Shown one piece after another: positions 35,088 through 44,070 of a stretch of DNA of 64,000 bases. Location: assembly GCA_020073345.1 (NCBI GenBank), contig JAIQFI010000031.1, forward strand, positions 1 to 64,000, in the 5' to 3' direction. Position numbers and translations under genes: made by a program. How positions within the stretch are numbered: the first letter of the stretch is position 1; every line of letters starts with the position of its first letter. Under the pieces are notes generated by a model, which did no database searches, was not told where the DNA came from, and saw only the letters and a program-made list of their open reading frames with translations. This stretch comes from Terriglobia bacterium. Lineage in GTDB: Bacteria; Acidobacteriota; Terriglobia; Bryobacterales; Bryobacteraceae.

Positions 35088-35498
35088 TTGCTGAGCCGTA
35101 TCCTCCCCTACACAACCGCCTTGACGGTCCTGGTGATCCTGTTCACCGCCTGGACGCTGTACTCCCGATACCAGAGTGCCGCCGAAGCCGAACGCCAATC
35201 GCAACAGGAGCAGATGGAGGCGGATCGCAAACTGGTCGCGGCATTTGGCGGCGATCAACTCACGATTCTGGGGTTCAACGCGGCGAAGGGCGAAGTTCCA
35301 CCTGGAGGCCGCGTGGTACTGTGCTACGGCGTGTCGAATGCGGCGCAAGTCAAGATCGAACCGGGCGTCGAGCCGATCAAGCCGGCTCTCTCGCACTGCC
35401 TCGAGGTGTTTCCCAAGAAGACTACTACCTACACACTGAAGGCAGAAGACGCAAAAGGGAACAACAAGAGTGCATCGCTGACGATCAGAGTACGGTAA
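35088..35498 (+). CDS. Membrane-anchored protein with Ig-like periplasmic domain
   Basis: A 136-aa protein that starts at TTG (35088). One N-terminal membrane helix (TTALTVLVILFTAWTLY), a short coiled linker, and a beta-sandwich-like domain from about 55 (LTILGFNAAKGEVPPGGRVVLCYGVSNAAQVKIEPG to YTLKAEDAKGNNKSASLTIRV). It is 20 bases after the Spy-like gene, so it probably belongs to the sigma-factor cluster. Function unknown. Confidence 0.72.
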   Translation: MLSRILPYTTALTVLVILFTAWTLYSRYQSAAEAERQSQQEQMEADRKLVAAFGGDQLTILGFNAAKGEVPPGGRVVLCYGVSNAAQVKIEPGVEPIKPALSHCLEVFPKKTTTYTLKAEDAKGNNKSASLTIRVR

Positions 35499-35504
35499 GA
35501 CGTC

Positions 35505-35753
35505 TTACGCCGGCTTTTTCTTCGCGGCAGCCGCAGCAGCCTGGGCGTCACGGACCTTCTGGTACTTCTTTTGGAACCGGTCGACGCGACCCTCGGTGTC
35601 AATCAGCTTCTGCTTTCCGGTGAAGAACGGGTGGCAGTTGGAGCAGATTTCCACGCGGATGTCGCCCTTGTGAGCCGAGCGCGTCTTAAACGTGTGCCCG
35701 CAGGCGCAAATGACGTTCACTTCTTCGTAGGCGGGGTGAATTCCAGCTTTCAT
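35505..35753 (-). CDS. rpmE: Ribosomal protein bL31
   Basis: Large-subunit ribosomal protein of the zinc-binding (C+) type. 82 aa from the ATG at 35753 ([20 protein letters not shown]), with Cys16, Cys18, Cys37 and Cys40 as likely zinc ligands and the family stretch [24 protein letters not shown]. The tail is Ala/Lys-rich, longer than average. Upstream is a 328-base gap with small ORFs and hairpins; the gene converges with the Ig-like protein 6 bases away. Confidence 0.94.
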   Translation of the reverse strand: MKAGIHPAYEEVNVICACGHTFKTRSAHKGDIRVEICSNCHPFFTGKQKLIDTEGRVDRFQKKYQKVRDAQAAAAAAKKKPA

Positions 35754-35804
35754 GGGAACCCCTATTCTAACACAAAGCCCTCTGCACAAGGCTCTAAACA
35801 CAAG

Positions 35805-35839
35805 GCCCCGCCCACGGCTCTTGCGGGCCGAGGCGGGGC
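35805..35839. terminator. GC-rich hairpin upstream of rpmE
   Basis: Stem GCCCCGCC/GGCGGGGC with a 19-base loop, 51 bases upstream of the rpmE start. On the rpmE strand it lies between the small ORFs and rpmE, so it could end the upstream small transcript or attenuate into rpmE. No long U run follows. Confidence 0.45.
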
Positions 35840-35849
35840 TCTGTGATCG

Positions 35850-36040
35850 TTTTTCAGACTCTCTTCGCGTTGAGGGGGCCGTTCCACAGGAGCAGCGGCC
35901 TCGACACTGATCGAAACCTGAACGTTAGCGGGTCGACTTTAACAGTCGGCCACCTCACGCGTGGTTTGAGTGCTGTTTTTACTACTGCCAGATATCATTA
36001 GACTGGACCACCTCCTTCCTCAGTGATGCCTTCATCTTAA
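35850..36040 (-). ncRNA. Structured region with extended 16S-tail complementarity
   Basis: Non-coding stretch between divergent rpmE and the beta-oxidation gene. On the minus strand it contains AAGGAGGTGGTCCAG (36017-36003), which pairs with the near-universal 16S rRNA 3' end CUGGAUCACCUCCUU over 15 bases with one G-U pair. Several small hairpins surround it (CGACT/AGTCG, GGCCG/CGGCC), and short ORFs overlap it. Either an mRNA leader with a very strong ribosome binding site, or an RNA that binds 30S subunits. Strand and limits are uncertain. Confidence 0.35.
35939..35998 (-). CDS. Candidate 19-aa small ORF with extended Shine-Dalgarno
   Basis: ATG to TAA reads MISGSSKNSTQTTREVADC. It lies 9 bases after AAGGAGGTGG. 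An upstream 17-aa ORF (35982-36035) overlaps it and includes the Shine-Dalgarno; a third frame downstream (35854-35907, GTG start) could code 17 aa. No family recognised. Supported only by the ribosome binding site. Confidence 0.3.
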   Translation of the reverse strand: MISGSSKNSTQTTREVADC

Positions 36041-36081
36041 GACCTGATCCAAAAAGTGTCAAGCTAGAAACGAAGCGGCCC

Positions 36082-38100
36082 ATGGAAACATTTGTTACTA
36101 GCTCTGTTCACGACAATGTGGGTGTGATCGTTATCAATAATCCTCCGGTTAACGCGCTCAGTTCGGGGGTGTTGGAGGGGATCCATGCGGCGGTAAGCGC
36201 CCTAGAGGGGAACGCGGACGTGCGTGCGATCGTAGTCATCGGCGGCGGACGAACCTTCGTTGCCGGAGCCGACATCAACCAACTTGTTGAAGTCATCGCT
36301 GGGCGGGGAGCGTTGCCAGCGTTCCATCCGGTGTTCAACGCGATTGAGGACTGCGCCAAACCCGTGGTCATGGCGATTCACGGCACGGCGCTCGGCGGGG
36401 GTTTGGAACTGGCCATGGCCGGGCACTATCGCGTGGCGGCTCCAGACGCGCAGGTCGGGCAGCCCGAAGTGAAGATCGGACTGATTCCGGGCGCGGGCGG
36501 AACCCAGCGGCTGCCCAGGCTGGTGGGCGTCGCGAAGGCGGCCGAATTGTGCGCTTTTGGCGAGCCAATCCCGGCGCGGGAGGCGCTGGAGGCCGGCATT
36601 GTCGACAAAATTATTGAAGGAGACTTACTTACGGGCGCGATGGCGTTCGCCCGCAAGGCCACAGGACCACGCCGAACGCGCGACCTGCCGGTGACGCCAG
36701 CCGACCTATCAGAGATACGTCGAAAGCTCCGGCGCACTTTGATCGCGCCGTCAGCAGCGCTCGACGCAGTAGCAGCGGCGGTGACGCTGCCATTCGCGGA
36801 GGGAATTCGTCGCGAAGGTGAAATCTTCGAGCGGTGCCTGCATTCAGACCAATGCAAAGCACTGATCCACGCATTTTTCGCCGAACGCGCCGTGGCCAAG
36901 ATCCCGGACATTCCCAAAGACACGCCGGTTTACCCGATCCGCCAGGCTGCTGTTATCGGCGCGGGCACCATGGGCGGCGGCATCGCCATGGCGCTGGCGA
37001 ACGCCGGAATTCCGGTCCGAATCAAGGACACAGAGCACGTTGCGCTCGATCGCGGCCTCGCGACCATTCGCAAGAATTACGAGCGATCGGTCAAGAGCGG
37101 ACGGCTAACGGCAGCAGTGGCGGAAGAACGTATGGGCAGGATCTCGCCGCAGCTCGGCTGGGAGGGATTCGACCAAGCCGACATCATCATCGAAGCGGTG
37201 TTCGAGTCCATGGCGGTCAAGAAACAGGTGTTCACTGAGATCGACAAGGTCGCCAAGCGCGACTGCCTGCTGGCATCGAACACCTCGACTCTGGATATCG
37301 ATGCGATCGCGGCGGTGACGTCGCGGCCGCAGATGGTGATCGGCACGCACTTCTTCAGCCCCGCGAACGTGATGCGGCTGGTTGAGGTCGTGCGAGGCAA
37401 GGCGACCGAAAAGCCCGTGATTGCAACGGCCATGGCGCTGGCGAAGACGCTCAAAAAGGCCGGTGTAGTGGTTAGGAACGGATTCGGATTCGTGGGCAAC
37501 CGCATGGTGTTCCCGTACATGGAGCAGGCGCAGTTCCTGGTGGAGGAAGGTGCGACGCCCGAGCAGGTGGACCGCGCGCTGACGGATTTCGGAATGGCCA
37601 TGGGGCCGCTGGCAGTGGCGGATCTGAGCGGGATCGATGTGTTCTGGCGTATCTTGCAGGAGTTTCCTCCGCCAGCGGGCACAAGGCAGCCCGAGGCTGT
37701 TTCCAAGCTCTATGCGGCCGGACGTTATGGCCAGAAAACCGGTGCGGGTTTCTATCGCTACGATGAAAATCGCAAACCGGCGCCCGATCCGGAAGTTCTC
37801 AGATTGATTCAGAAGAGCAACCGCGCGATCCCAGACGAAGAGATCGTCGAGCGGTGCATTTACGCGCTGATCAATGAGGGCGCCAAGGTTCTGGAAGAAG
37901 GAATCGCTCTGCGCGCGGTGGACATCGACGTCATTTACCTGACTGGCTACGGATTCCCGGCGTATCGGGGCGGACCAATGTTTTACGCCGATACGGTGGG
38001 TCTCAAAACAATCTGCGATCGGCTCTCGGACTTCGGCTGGAAACCGGCAACCTTGCTGGATAAACTTGCCAGAGAAGGCAAGGCATTCGCAAGCTTATGA
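36082..38100 (+). CDS. FadB-like enoyl-CoA hydratase/3-hydroxyacyl-CoA dehydrogenase
   Basis: A 672-aa bifunctional beta-oxidation enzyme. The N-terminal crotonase domain (1-190) has [15 protein letters not shown] and a [19 protein letters not shown] oxyanion stretch. The NAD-binding dehydrogenase domain follows from about 290 ([19 protein letters not shown]), with [17 protein letters not shown], then the C-terminal 3HCDH domains ([10 protein letters not shown] and [11 protein letters not shown]). No thiolase (fadA) gene follows; a methyltransferase overlaps the stop instead. The E. coli-type FadB is longer, but this size is common in bacteria. Confidence 0.94.
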   Translation: METFVTSSVHDNVGVIVINNPPVNALSSGVLEGIHAAVSALEGNADVRAIVVIGGGRTFVAGADINQLVEVIAGRGALPAFHPVFNAIEDCAKPVVMAIHGTALGGGLELAMAGHYRVAAPDAQVGQPEVKIGLIPGAGGTQRLPRLVGVAKAAELCAFGEPIPAREALEAGIVDKIIEGDLLTGAMAFARKATGPRRTRDLPVTPADLSEIRRKLRRTLIAPSAALDAVAAAVTLPFAEGIRREGEIFERCLHSDQCKALIHAFFAERAVAKIPDIPKDTPVYPIRQAAVIGAGTMGGGIAMALANAGIPVRIKDTEHVALDRGLATIRKNYERSVKSGRLTAAVAEERMGRISPQLGWEGFDQADIIIEAVFESMAVKKQVFTEIDKVAKRDCLLASNTSTLDIDAIAAVTSRPQMVIGTHFFSPANVMRLVEVVRGKATEKPVIATAMALAKTLKKAGVVVRNGFGFVGNRMVFPYMEQAQFLVEEGATPEQVDRALTDFGMAMGPLAVADLSGIDVFWRILQEFPPPAGTRQPEAVSKLYAAGRYGQKTGAGFYRYDENRKPAPDPEVLRLIQKSNRAIPDEEIVERCIYALINEGAKVLEEGIALRAVDIDVIYLTGYGFPAYRGGPMFYADTVGLKTICDRLSDFGWKPATLLDKLAREGKAFASL

Positions 38101-38894
38101 AACAACACGGCAACTATAATGCGTGGCCTGAGATTGGGGAGCTGTACGATCACGTCCCCGTGTATCGAGATCGAAAGGACGTGGCCTTTTACCTTGATCT
38201 CTGCCGCGCGGCGAAGGGTGAGGTTCTCGAACTGGGCTGTGGCACCGGCCGGATCCTGATTCAGGCGGCCGAAGCGGGGTGCAGGATCACTGGCCTGGAC
38301 CAATCGGGTTTCATGCTGGAGCGATGCCGGGCCAAATTGCGGGCACTGGCGCCCGAGGTCCAGAAACGCGTGACGCTGGTGGAGGCGGACATGACGAACT
38401 TCTCGCTCGCCCGCACCTTCGCGCTGGCCACGGTGCCGTTTCGGCCGCTCCAGCACCTGGTGAGTGTCGAGGAGCAACTGAATTTTCTGGCTTGCGTGCA
38501 TCGGCACCTGGAGCCTGGGGGGAAACTTGCCCTGGACGTCTTCCATCCCCATCTGACGACGCTGGCCAGCGATGTTAGCGAGGAAGAGACCGAGGACACT
38601 GCGGAGGTCGTGCTGGCCGACGGCCGCCGGCTGCGACGCACGTTTCGGGTACCGGCCAAGCGGCCTTCCGAGCAAACCAACGACGTCGAGCTGATCTACT
38701 ACGTCCAGGATCCCGGTGGGAACACGACGCGGATGGTGCAGGAATTCCCTATGCGGTACTACTTTCGCTTCGAGTTGGAGCACCTTCTTGTGCGGAGCGG
38801 ATTCCAGATAGAGAGTCTTTTCGGCAGCTTCGATAAATCGCCGTTTACCGATTCGTCTCCGGATATGTTTGTGATCGCGACCCGGAAAGACTGA
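38097..38894 (+). CDS. SAM-dependent class I methyltransferase
   Basis: A 265-aa protein with the SAM-binding motif I VLELGCGTGRILIQAAEAG (about residues 42-60), acidic motif II GLDQSGFMLERC and a late VEADMTNFSL. The C-terminal half has beta strands as in the UbiE/Tam-like enzymes. Its ATG overlaps the preceding stop by 4 bases. Substrate unknown; context does not point to one. Confidence 0.88.
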   Translation: MKQHGNYNAWPEIGELYDHVPVYRDRKDVAFYLDLCRAAKGEVLELGCGTGRILIQAAEAGCRITGLDQSGFMLERCRAKLRALAPEVQKRVTLVEADMTNFSLARTFALATVPFRPLQHLVSVEEQLNFLACVHRHLEPGGKLALDVFHPHLTTLASDVSEEETEDTAEVVLADGRRLRRTFRVPAKRPSEQTNDVELIYYVQDPGGNTTRMVQEFPMRYYFRFELEHLLVRSGFQIESLFGSFDKSPFTDSSPDMFVIATRKD

Positions 38895-38895
38895 C

Positions 38896-39009
38896 CTACT
38901 TCTTATCCTTGTTGGCGAACCATTCCACCCACTTGTTGGGCGGGAAGATAAAGAGCGCGATCAGCACCACGATGATGAAAAAGACGAACAGCAGAACGGC
39001 AAGGGCCAT
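38896..39009 (-). CDS. Tiny single-pass membrane protein
   Basis: A 37-aa protein: MALAVLLFVFFIIVVLIALF then a short charged tail ending ANKDKK. It is buried at the end of a longer spurious ORF; the ATG at 39009 is chosen because the rest of that ORF is antisense to the MGMT gene. It converges with the methyltransferase. Function unknown. Confidence 0.6.
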   Translation of the reverse strand: MALAVLLFVFFIIVVLIALFIFPPNKWVEWFANKDKK

Positions 39010-39033
39010 GTGCTTCCATCTTATACTGAGCGT

Positions 39034-39531
39034 ATGAAGTACTGCTATTCCGACAGTCCCATCGGCTCGCTGCTGATCGCGGGCGATGAGGAAGCCATTC
39101 ATCTGATCGCGTTTCCCAAGAACGGTAAGCCTCAGAAGCCGGAGGCCGGCTGGACGGAATCCATGAGCGGTCCCCTGGCCGAAGCGGTGCGGCAGTTGCG
39201 GGAGTATTTCGCGGGCCGGCGGCAGGAGTTTGATCTTCCGCTGGCGCCCGAAGGCACCGACTTCCAGCGCAAAGTTTGGCGGAAGCTCCAGGAGATCCCC
39301 TACGGAGAAACGATCTCCTATGGCGAGCTGGCCAAGCGCGTCGGGAATCCGAAAGCGTCGCGCGCGGTCGGCTCGGCGAACGGAAAGAACCGGATTCCGA
39401 TCGTGATTCCCTGCCATCGCGTGATCGCGGGCGACGGCGGGCTGGGAGGATTTGGCGGCGGGCTTACGGTGAAGGAGAAGCTGCTGGCGCTGGAGAATCC
39501 GCGCCGTTGCGCGGCCGGGTCGGCTGCCTAA
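39034..39531 (+). CDS. ogt: Methylated-DNA--protein-cysteine methyltransferase
   Basis: Suicide repair enzyme that moves the alkyl group from O6-alkylguanine to its own cysteine. About 165 aa from the ATG at 39034 (MKYCYSDSPIGSLLIAG). Helix-turn-helix region ISYGELAKRVGNPKASRAVGSANGKN and active site PCHRV with Cys127, followed by GGLGGFGGGLTVKEKLLALE. Standard size and layout; it stands alone, divergent from the tiny membrane protein. Confidence 0.95.
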   Translation: MKYCYSDSPIGSLLIAGDEEAIHLIAFPKNGKPQKPEAGWTESMSGPLAEAVRQLREYFAGRRQEFDLPLAPEGTDFQRKVWRKLQEIPYGETISYGELAKRVGNPKASRAVGSANGKNRIPIVIPCHRVIAGDGGLGGFGGGLTVKEKLLALENPRRCAAGSAA

Positions 39532-39764
39532 CAGCTTGGCGTGGACCGTCGCTGTTTCCGCCGTTTGCGGATGGCCGCGTCTAAGCGCTTACCCAGGGCC
39601 TTGAAGTAGGCGCTGTCTTGGATCACTATTTTCCTCGCGGCCTCGACCAGCTTCCACGTCGCCTCGATCCGCTTGTCGGCGAGTGCACCGCGCTTCTCGG
39701 CACGATCCATGCGTTTTTCGGCGAGCTTTGCACGCTTCTCGAACTGTTTCTGGGTTCCCCGCAT
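39528..39764 (-). CDS. Small basic coiled-coil protein
   Basis: A 78-aa protein, MRGTQKQFEKRAKLAEKRMD to the tail KRRKQRRSTPSC, with heptad-like Lys/Glu/Ala helices. It is hidden in the track as the end of a 602-aa ORF whose upstream part is only a shadow of the ABC permease. The ATG at 39764 is chosen because it lies 17 bases after the permease stop. No family recognised. Confidence 0.55.
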   Translation of the reverse strand: MRGTQKQFEKRAKLAEKRMDRAEKRGALADKRIEATWKLVEAARKIVIQDSAYFKALGKRLDAAIRKRRKQRRSTPSC

Positions 39765-39781
39765 TTCCTTCGAAGTATAAC

Positions 39782-41368
39782 TCAGGCCGTAATCGGACCT
39801 TCGCCGCGCGAGAGCGCCGTCACCATCTGCTCCTTGAGGTGTTCGGCGGCGGCGACGGAGGAATCCAGAGACAGCTTGTAGACCACGGCCCCGATCGCCG
39901 CATCGACCGCGAGAACGACGAAAAAGGCAGCCTCGCTGGCGAACGCGTAGCGAGCCAAGTACGCCAAGCCGACCGGCAAGAACGCGACAGGCCAAAGGAG
40001 AAATAGAATTGCTTGGGTGCGGCCGGAGGCGCCCGAACGAAATGACGCCGCCGGATTCATCGCGCGCGCCTGGCGGATAGAGAGCTGGTTTCCCGCGGCC
40101 AACAGTAAGATGCTGAGCACGGCCGCCACGCCAAAAGATTCTGCTAACGTGCAGGGGCGCAGCGGCATCCCCAATAGTCCGCAAACCAGGGTGATCATGG
40201 TGATCTCCAGCGCAATGAAAAACAGCGCGCTGAGATTTTTGCCGATCATGACGCGCGAAAACGGGATGGGCGCCAGAAAATAGACCTGGGCCGCGGAGCG
40301 GTCGAAACCGAAAGAGTTCCAGAAACACGCTTCGCTGAGTAGCACCAACGAATACACGCAGACTACGGTGAGGTAGTTTGTGCCGAGAAACGATTGCGAA
40401 GGTCCTTGCCGGCCCAGCGCCACCGGCAGCCAGACTAGCAGGCCGAAGGTAAACCCCATGAGGAACACCAGGCGGAACCGCGGGGAGCGGGTCAGGAAAC
40501 GCACTTCCTTCTCGACCAGCGCGCCCAGGGGATCGCCCAGAAGCATCGACGGCAACCGGAAAAATAGCTCCGCGACACCGGAGGTAGCGGAACCGTTCGA
40601 TCGCCGGGCCGATGCAGCCTGCACATCGAATGAAATGGTGCGGTGGAACTGCCAGTAGCTGAACACTCCGGCGGCGGCCAGCCAGGCTAGGATGATCGCC
40701 AGAGATCGGAGCGATCCATGCCCTTGCACAAAGTCCGCGGCAGCCGTCCAGGGCCAGCCGGGCCAGGACTCGCGCGTCATTAAGGCGCGGAACCGGCCTT
40801 GAAATCCGCGGCCCCGGGTGAACAGAAGCTGCGGCAATGCCGCGCTGAGGATCAGGAGAAAAAAGGCTGCTTCGCGAATGCGGCGGCGGGCCAGGATGCG
40901 GGCGATGGTGTCGCGTAATCCTACACCCAGAACCAGGTTGAAAGCCGCGAATGGCACCAACCCCAGTGCATTCCAGGGGTGGAGCGTGGGATTTCGCAAG
41001 ATCCCGATTCCGGCTCCTGTCAAGACCAGAATGACCTCGACGGCCGCCGTGACGCGGAGCATCACCTCGAGTGCGAACAATTGTGTCACGGGAATGGGAT
41101 ACGCCTGGAGCTTCCGCAGATCCAGCGATGCTCCGGTGGCAGCCATCAGCACCGGGACTACTTGCCAATACAGAAAGACCACCAAAAAGACTCCCGCCAG
41201 ACTGGTGGACATTGGGGAGCTGGTCAAGAGCATGACGGCGAACGCCGCGGCGGCCCAGAATCCGTACCAGATCAGGCCGACGAACGCTGTCCAGCCGACG
41301 CCCCGTCGCGGGAAGAAGTTGCGCGTGGAGCGCCACTGGGCCCAGAGAATCGCGCCGGCTTGATTCAT
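39782..41368 (-). CDS. ABC-2 type transporter permease
   Basis: A 528-aa membrane protein with about ten to twelve hydrophobic segments in two sets separated by a charged loop (about 260-295), resembling large ABC-2 exporter permeases. The partner ATPase gene is directly upstream, 7 bases away on the same strand. Substrate unknown; no substrate-binding protein is encoded, so export is likely. Confidence 0.82.
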   Translation of the reverse strand: MNQAGAILWAQWRSTRNFFPRRGVGWTAFVGLIWYGFWAAAAFAVMLLTSSPMSTSLAGVFLVVFLYWQVVPVLMAATGASLDLRKLQAYPIPVTQLFALEVMLRVTAAVEVILVLTGAGIGILRNPTLHPWNALGLVPFAAFNLVLGVGLRDTIARILARRRIREAAFFLLILSAALPQLLFTRGRGFQGRFRALMTRESWPGWPWTAAADFVQGHGSLRSLAIILAWLAAAGVFSYWQFHRTISFDVQAASARRSNGSATSGVAELFFRLPSMLLGDPLGALVEKEVRFLTRSPRFRLVFLMGFTFGLLVWLPVALGRQGPSQSFLGTNYLTVVCVYSLVLLSEACFWNSFGFDRSAAQVYFLAPIPFSRVMIGKNLSALFFIALEITMITLVCGLLGMPLRPCTLAESFGVAAVLSILLLAAGNQLSIRQARAMNPAASFRSGASGRTQAILFLLWPVAFLPVGLAYLARYAFASEAAFFVVLAVDAAIGAVVYKLSLDSSVAAAEHLKEQMVTALSRGEGPITA

Positions 41369-41375
41369 TGGCGGA

Positions 41376-42146
41376 TCACAGCCAATCCAGGGTTTCGCGC
41401 ATGGTGACCACGCCCACCGCGCGCACGAAAGCGTCTTCCAGGGTCTTCGACGATCCGCGCAGCTCTTCCATGGAGCCTTCCTGCACCAGCTTCCCTTCGT
41501 TGATGATCGCGACGCGGTCGCACAGCCGCTCGACTACTTCGAGTACGTGCGACGTCAGGAAGATCGTCGCGCCATGACGGACCTGCTCGAGCAGAATATC
41601 TTTCATCAGTCGAGCGCCGACGGCGTCCACGCCTTCAAACGGCTCATCCATCAGGAAAAGCTGCGGTCGGTGGATCAGCGCGGCCGCCATGGCCACGCGC
41701 TTGCGCATTCCTTTGGAGTATTCGGCGATGAGCTTGCGGGATGCATCGCCCAGCTCGAACAGATTGAGCAGCTCCTGGCTGCGCTCCCGAGCCATGCCGC
41801 GTTCCAGACCGTAGATACGGCCGACGAATTCGATGAACTCGCCGCCGGTGAGGTGATCGAATAGCAGGGATTCATCGGGAACGAGCCCAATCTGACGCTT
41901 GATCGCCAAGCCTTCCTCCGGCATGGGCAGCCCGAGCAGGCGGATGGAGCCAGAGGTGGGCGGCGCCAAGCCCATCAGCATCTTGATGGTGGTGGTTTTA
42001 CCGGCGCCGTTGGGCCCCAGGAATCCGAAAAAACAGCCGCGGGGCACGCTGAGCGTCAGCCCATTCACGGCGGCTTTCTGATCGTAAAGTTTCCGGAGAT
42101 CGTGAACTTCGATGGCTGGAGCCACATCCGGAGAGATTTCGGACAT
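41376..42146 (-). CDS. ABC transporter ATP-binding protein
   Basis: A 256-aa ATPase of ABC-2 (drug/polysaccharide-type) exporters. Walker A GPNGAGKTT near residue 41, signature YSKGMRKRVAM (a YSKGM variant of LSGGQ, common in this subgroup) and Walker B LFLMDEPFEGVD, then the H-loop TSHVLE. It pairs with the following permease to drive export. Confidence 0.95.
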   Translation of the reverse strand: MSEISPDVAPAIEVHDLRKLYDQKAAVNGLTLSVPRGCFFGFLGPNGAGKTTTIKMLMGLAPPTSGSIRLLGLPMPEEGLAIKRQIGLVPDESLLFDHLTGGEFIEFVGRIYGLERGMARERSQELLNLFELGDASRKLIAEYSKGMRKRVAMAAALIHRPQLFLMDEPFEGVDAVGARLMKDILLEQVRHGATIFLTSHVLEVVERLCDRVAIINEGKLVQEGSMEELRGSSKTLEDAFVRAVGVVTMRETLDWL

Positions 42147-42184
42147 GCGTTTCCTTTATGGTAACGTTCGTCCAGATGAATTAA

Positions 42185-44014
42185 TTACTCCAGGCCGAAA
42201 GCCAATAATACGTTCCCGCCCAGGCCGCCGCGCGCCGGGTATCCGGATACCGAGAACAGCATTCCTCCGGCGACGACCGGTCCGGCGACATCGATAGCCC
42301 CGCCGTGCCCGGGGACGCCGTTCACGGTCTTAAACTCACGGGCGGTGTCGAAGTCCCAGATAATGTGTCCGTTCGCGGTGGAGAAGGCCCGCAAGTGGCC
42401 GTCCTCGGACCCCGAGAACACCGCGCCCGGAATCGCCGTAATGGCAGCCGATTGCGCGGGGCTGCAAGGACGACGGTCGCCGCAGCCGGGTGGCGGGGTC
42501 TGCCACATGCGCTCGCCGTTATCGACGCGAAATGCAAACAGGCCGCCGCCCTTGTTGGGATTGAGCTGGTAGACGCGGTCATTGCTGCCCGGCTTCAGCG
42601 CGATTTCGAAGCGGATGTCGGAAAGCGCGACGTAAACATTGCGGCCGTCGCTGGCCGGACCCCACTCGATGCCTCCCACCGTGCCGCCCTCGCCGATGCG
42701 GGCCTTCCACAGCGTCTGACCCTTCTTATCGGGATCGACGGCGTAGATCACGGCGGATTTCTGGCCCAGAAGAAGCGCTCGCTGCCCGTTAGGTAAAGGA
42801 ACTAGAATCGCGGATGCCGCGAAATCGAAATCCGGGCCTTCCGTGTCGGGGCAGTTCACTTTGCCGGGAAGCTGGCAGGAACTATTCCACGAATCCTTGG
42901 CGGTGAGCTGTTTCGACCACAGAATTTCGCCGCTGGACAATTTCAACGCGACCACGGCGTCACTCATCGACGTGGCCGGGTCAGAATAATTGTCGCCGGT
43001 GGTGACGTACATCGTGTCCCGCTCCGGGTCAAGCGTGGGAGCGGTCCACACGCCGGCGCCCGAAGGTCCGAAAGCCGCCGTTCCGCGCTTGGTCTTGGGG
43101 CGCTGCTTGGCGACGTCCGGGATCATGTATCTCTTCCAAATGGTCTTGCCGGTGGCGGCATCGAGTGCCGCCTCGCTGCCACGGAACGTGCAGCACGGGT
43201 AGGTGGACGAAACCGACAGAGCTTCCTCCCGCGAAGCCGCGCCCACATACAACCGCCCCTGATAGAACACAGGAGTGGCGGTCACCGTAGAGGCCGGATG
43301 TTCGTCCGGACGCATCCTCCACAATTGTTTGCCGGTGGCGCCGTCCAGAGCGTACACGAATCCCGCGGAATCGCCGAAGAAGATCGCCGGATTGCCTGCG
43401 ATTTCCCCGGTGGCGATCCCGGAGCGAACCTGCGATTGAACCATGGTGGTCCAGTGAACGCAACCCGTGGCCGCGTCGAGAGCGTACACGCTGCCATCCT
43501 GGCTGCCGACGAAGATTCTGCCGCGATACACGGCCGGCTGCGAGCGCAGCGTGGAGGTATCCGGGAAGGCGAATGCCCACTTCAACGCGAGACGCGGTAC
43601 GGAGTCTGCTTGCAGGCCAGCCTCATTCGCCGGAAGGAAGCGCGTGTTTGCGAGCCCGCCTCCCCAGCTGGCCCAGCTCGGAGTGTTCTTCCAGGGCGCG
43701 CCCGAGGGGCAGGGGTTCGCGATCTCCTCGCGCCGCCGTTCCACGGTAACGGCCGTGCCCAGAAAGTTGGCGATCTTCTGACGTTCGTCCCCGGAAAGCG
43801 GGGCGGCCTGCGCTTTCATGATTCCGCTTTCGATCGTCCGCAGAATCGCGGCCGGCGTCATGGTCTTCAGGGCGGCGATTTGCGGGACTCGGGCTTCCGC
43901 TCCGGCCGCGGCCTGATGGCAGGAGGCGCAGTTCTTCTGGAACAGTTGCTCGGCGTAAGGATCTGCCCCAAACAGCCCGATGGACGAGATCAACGAAAGG
44001 TGCAGATATTTCAT
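42185..44014 (-). CDS. PQQ-dependent dehydrogenase-like quinoprotein with cytochrome c domain
   Basis: A 609-aa exported enzyme. After a short signal peptide (MKYLHLSLISSIGLFGA), a cytochrome c domain with CASCH (heme) near residue 32 precedes an eight-bladed PQQ beta-propeller with repeated strands (VYALDAATG, GKQLWRMR). It has a vicinal Cys pair (CC near 275), as in many quinoprotein alcohol dehydrogenases, and the VYQLNPNKGGGLFAFRVDNGE type repeats. The N-terminal heme order resembles polyvinyl-alcohol dehydrogenases. Substrate is not certain; PQQ synthesis genes are absent here. Confidence 0.85.
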   Translation of the reverse strand: MKYLHLSLISSIGLFGADPYAEQLFQKNCASCHQAAAGAEARVPQIAALKTMTPAAILRTIESGIMKAQAAPLSGDERQKIANFLGTAVTVERRREEIANPCPSGAPWKNTPSWASWGGGLANTRFLPANEAGLQADSVPRLALKWAFAFPDTSTLRSQPAVYRGRIFVGSQDGSVYALDAATGCVHWTTMVQSQVRSGIATGEIAGNPAIFFGDSAGFVYALDGATGKQLWRMRPDEHPASTVTATPVFYQGRLYVGAASREEALSVSSTYPCCTFRGSEAALDAATGKTIWKRYMIPDVAKQRPKTKRGTAAFGPSGAGVWTAPTLDPERDTMYVTTGDNYSDPATSMSDAVVALKLSSGEILWSKQLTAKDSWNSSCQLPGKVNCPDTEGPDFDFAASAILVPLPNGQRALLLGQKSAVIYAVDPDKKGQTLWKARIGEGGTVGGIEWGPASDGRNVYVALSDIRFEIALKPGSNDRVYQLNPNKGGGLFAFRVDNGERMWQTPPPGCGDRRPCSPAQSAAITAIPGAVFSGSEDGHLRAFSTANGHIIWDFDTAREFKTVNGVPGHGGAIDVAGPVVAGGMLFSVSGYPARGGLGGNVLLAFGLE

Positions 44015-44070
44015 CGCAGGCTCCGGCGCCAGGTTGGCGCACCGCCTGGGAGTATATCAGTCCTAGGGGA

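Noticed and set aside
35850-36040. tmRNA, 6S RNA, RNase P or SRP RNA in the rpmE upstream region
   Set aside because: No tRNA-like ends or CCA, no GAGGAAAGTCCG (RNase P) and no SRP GGAAGG-type loop motif; left as an unnamed RNA-like region.
39528-41336. 602-aa minus-strand ORF
   Set aside because: Most of it is an out-of-frame shadow of the ABC permease (rich in Arg, Pro and His, no motif). Only the last 78 aa are kept as a separate small gene.
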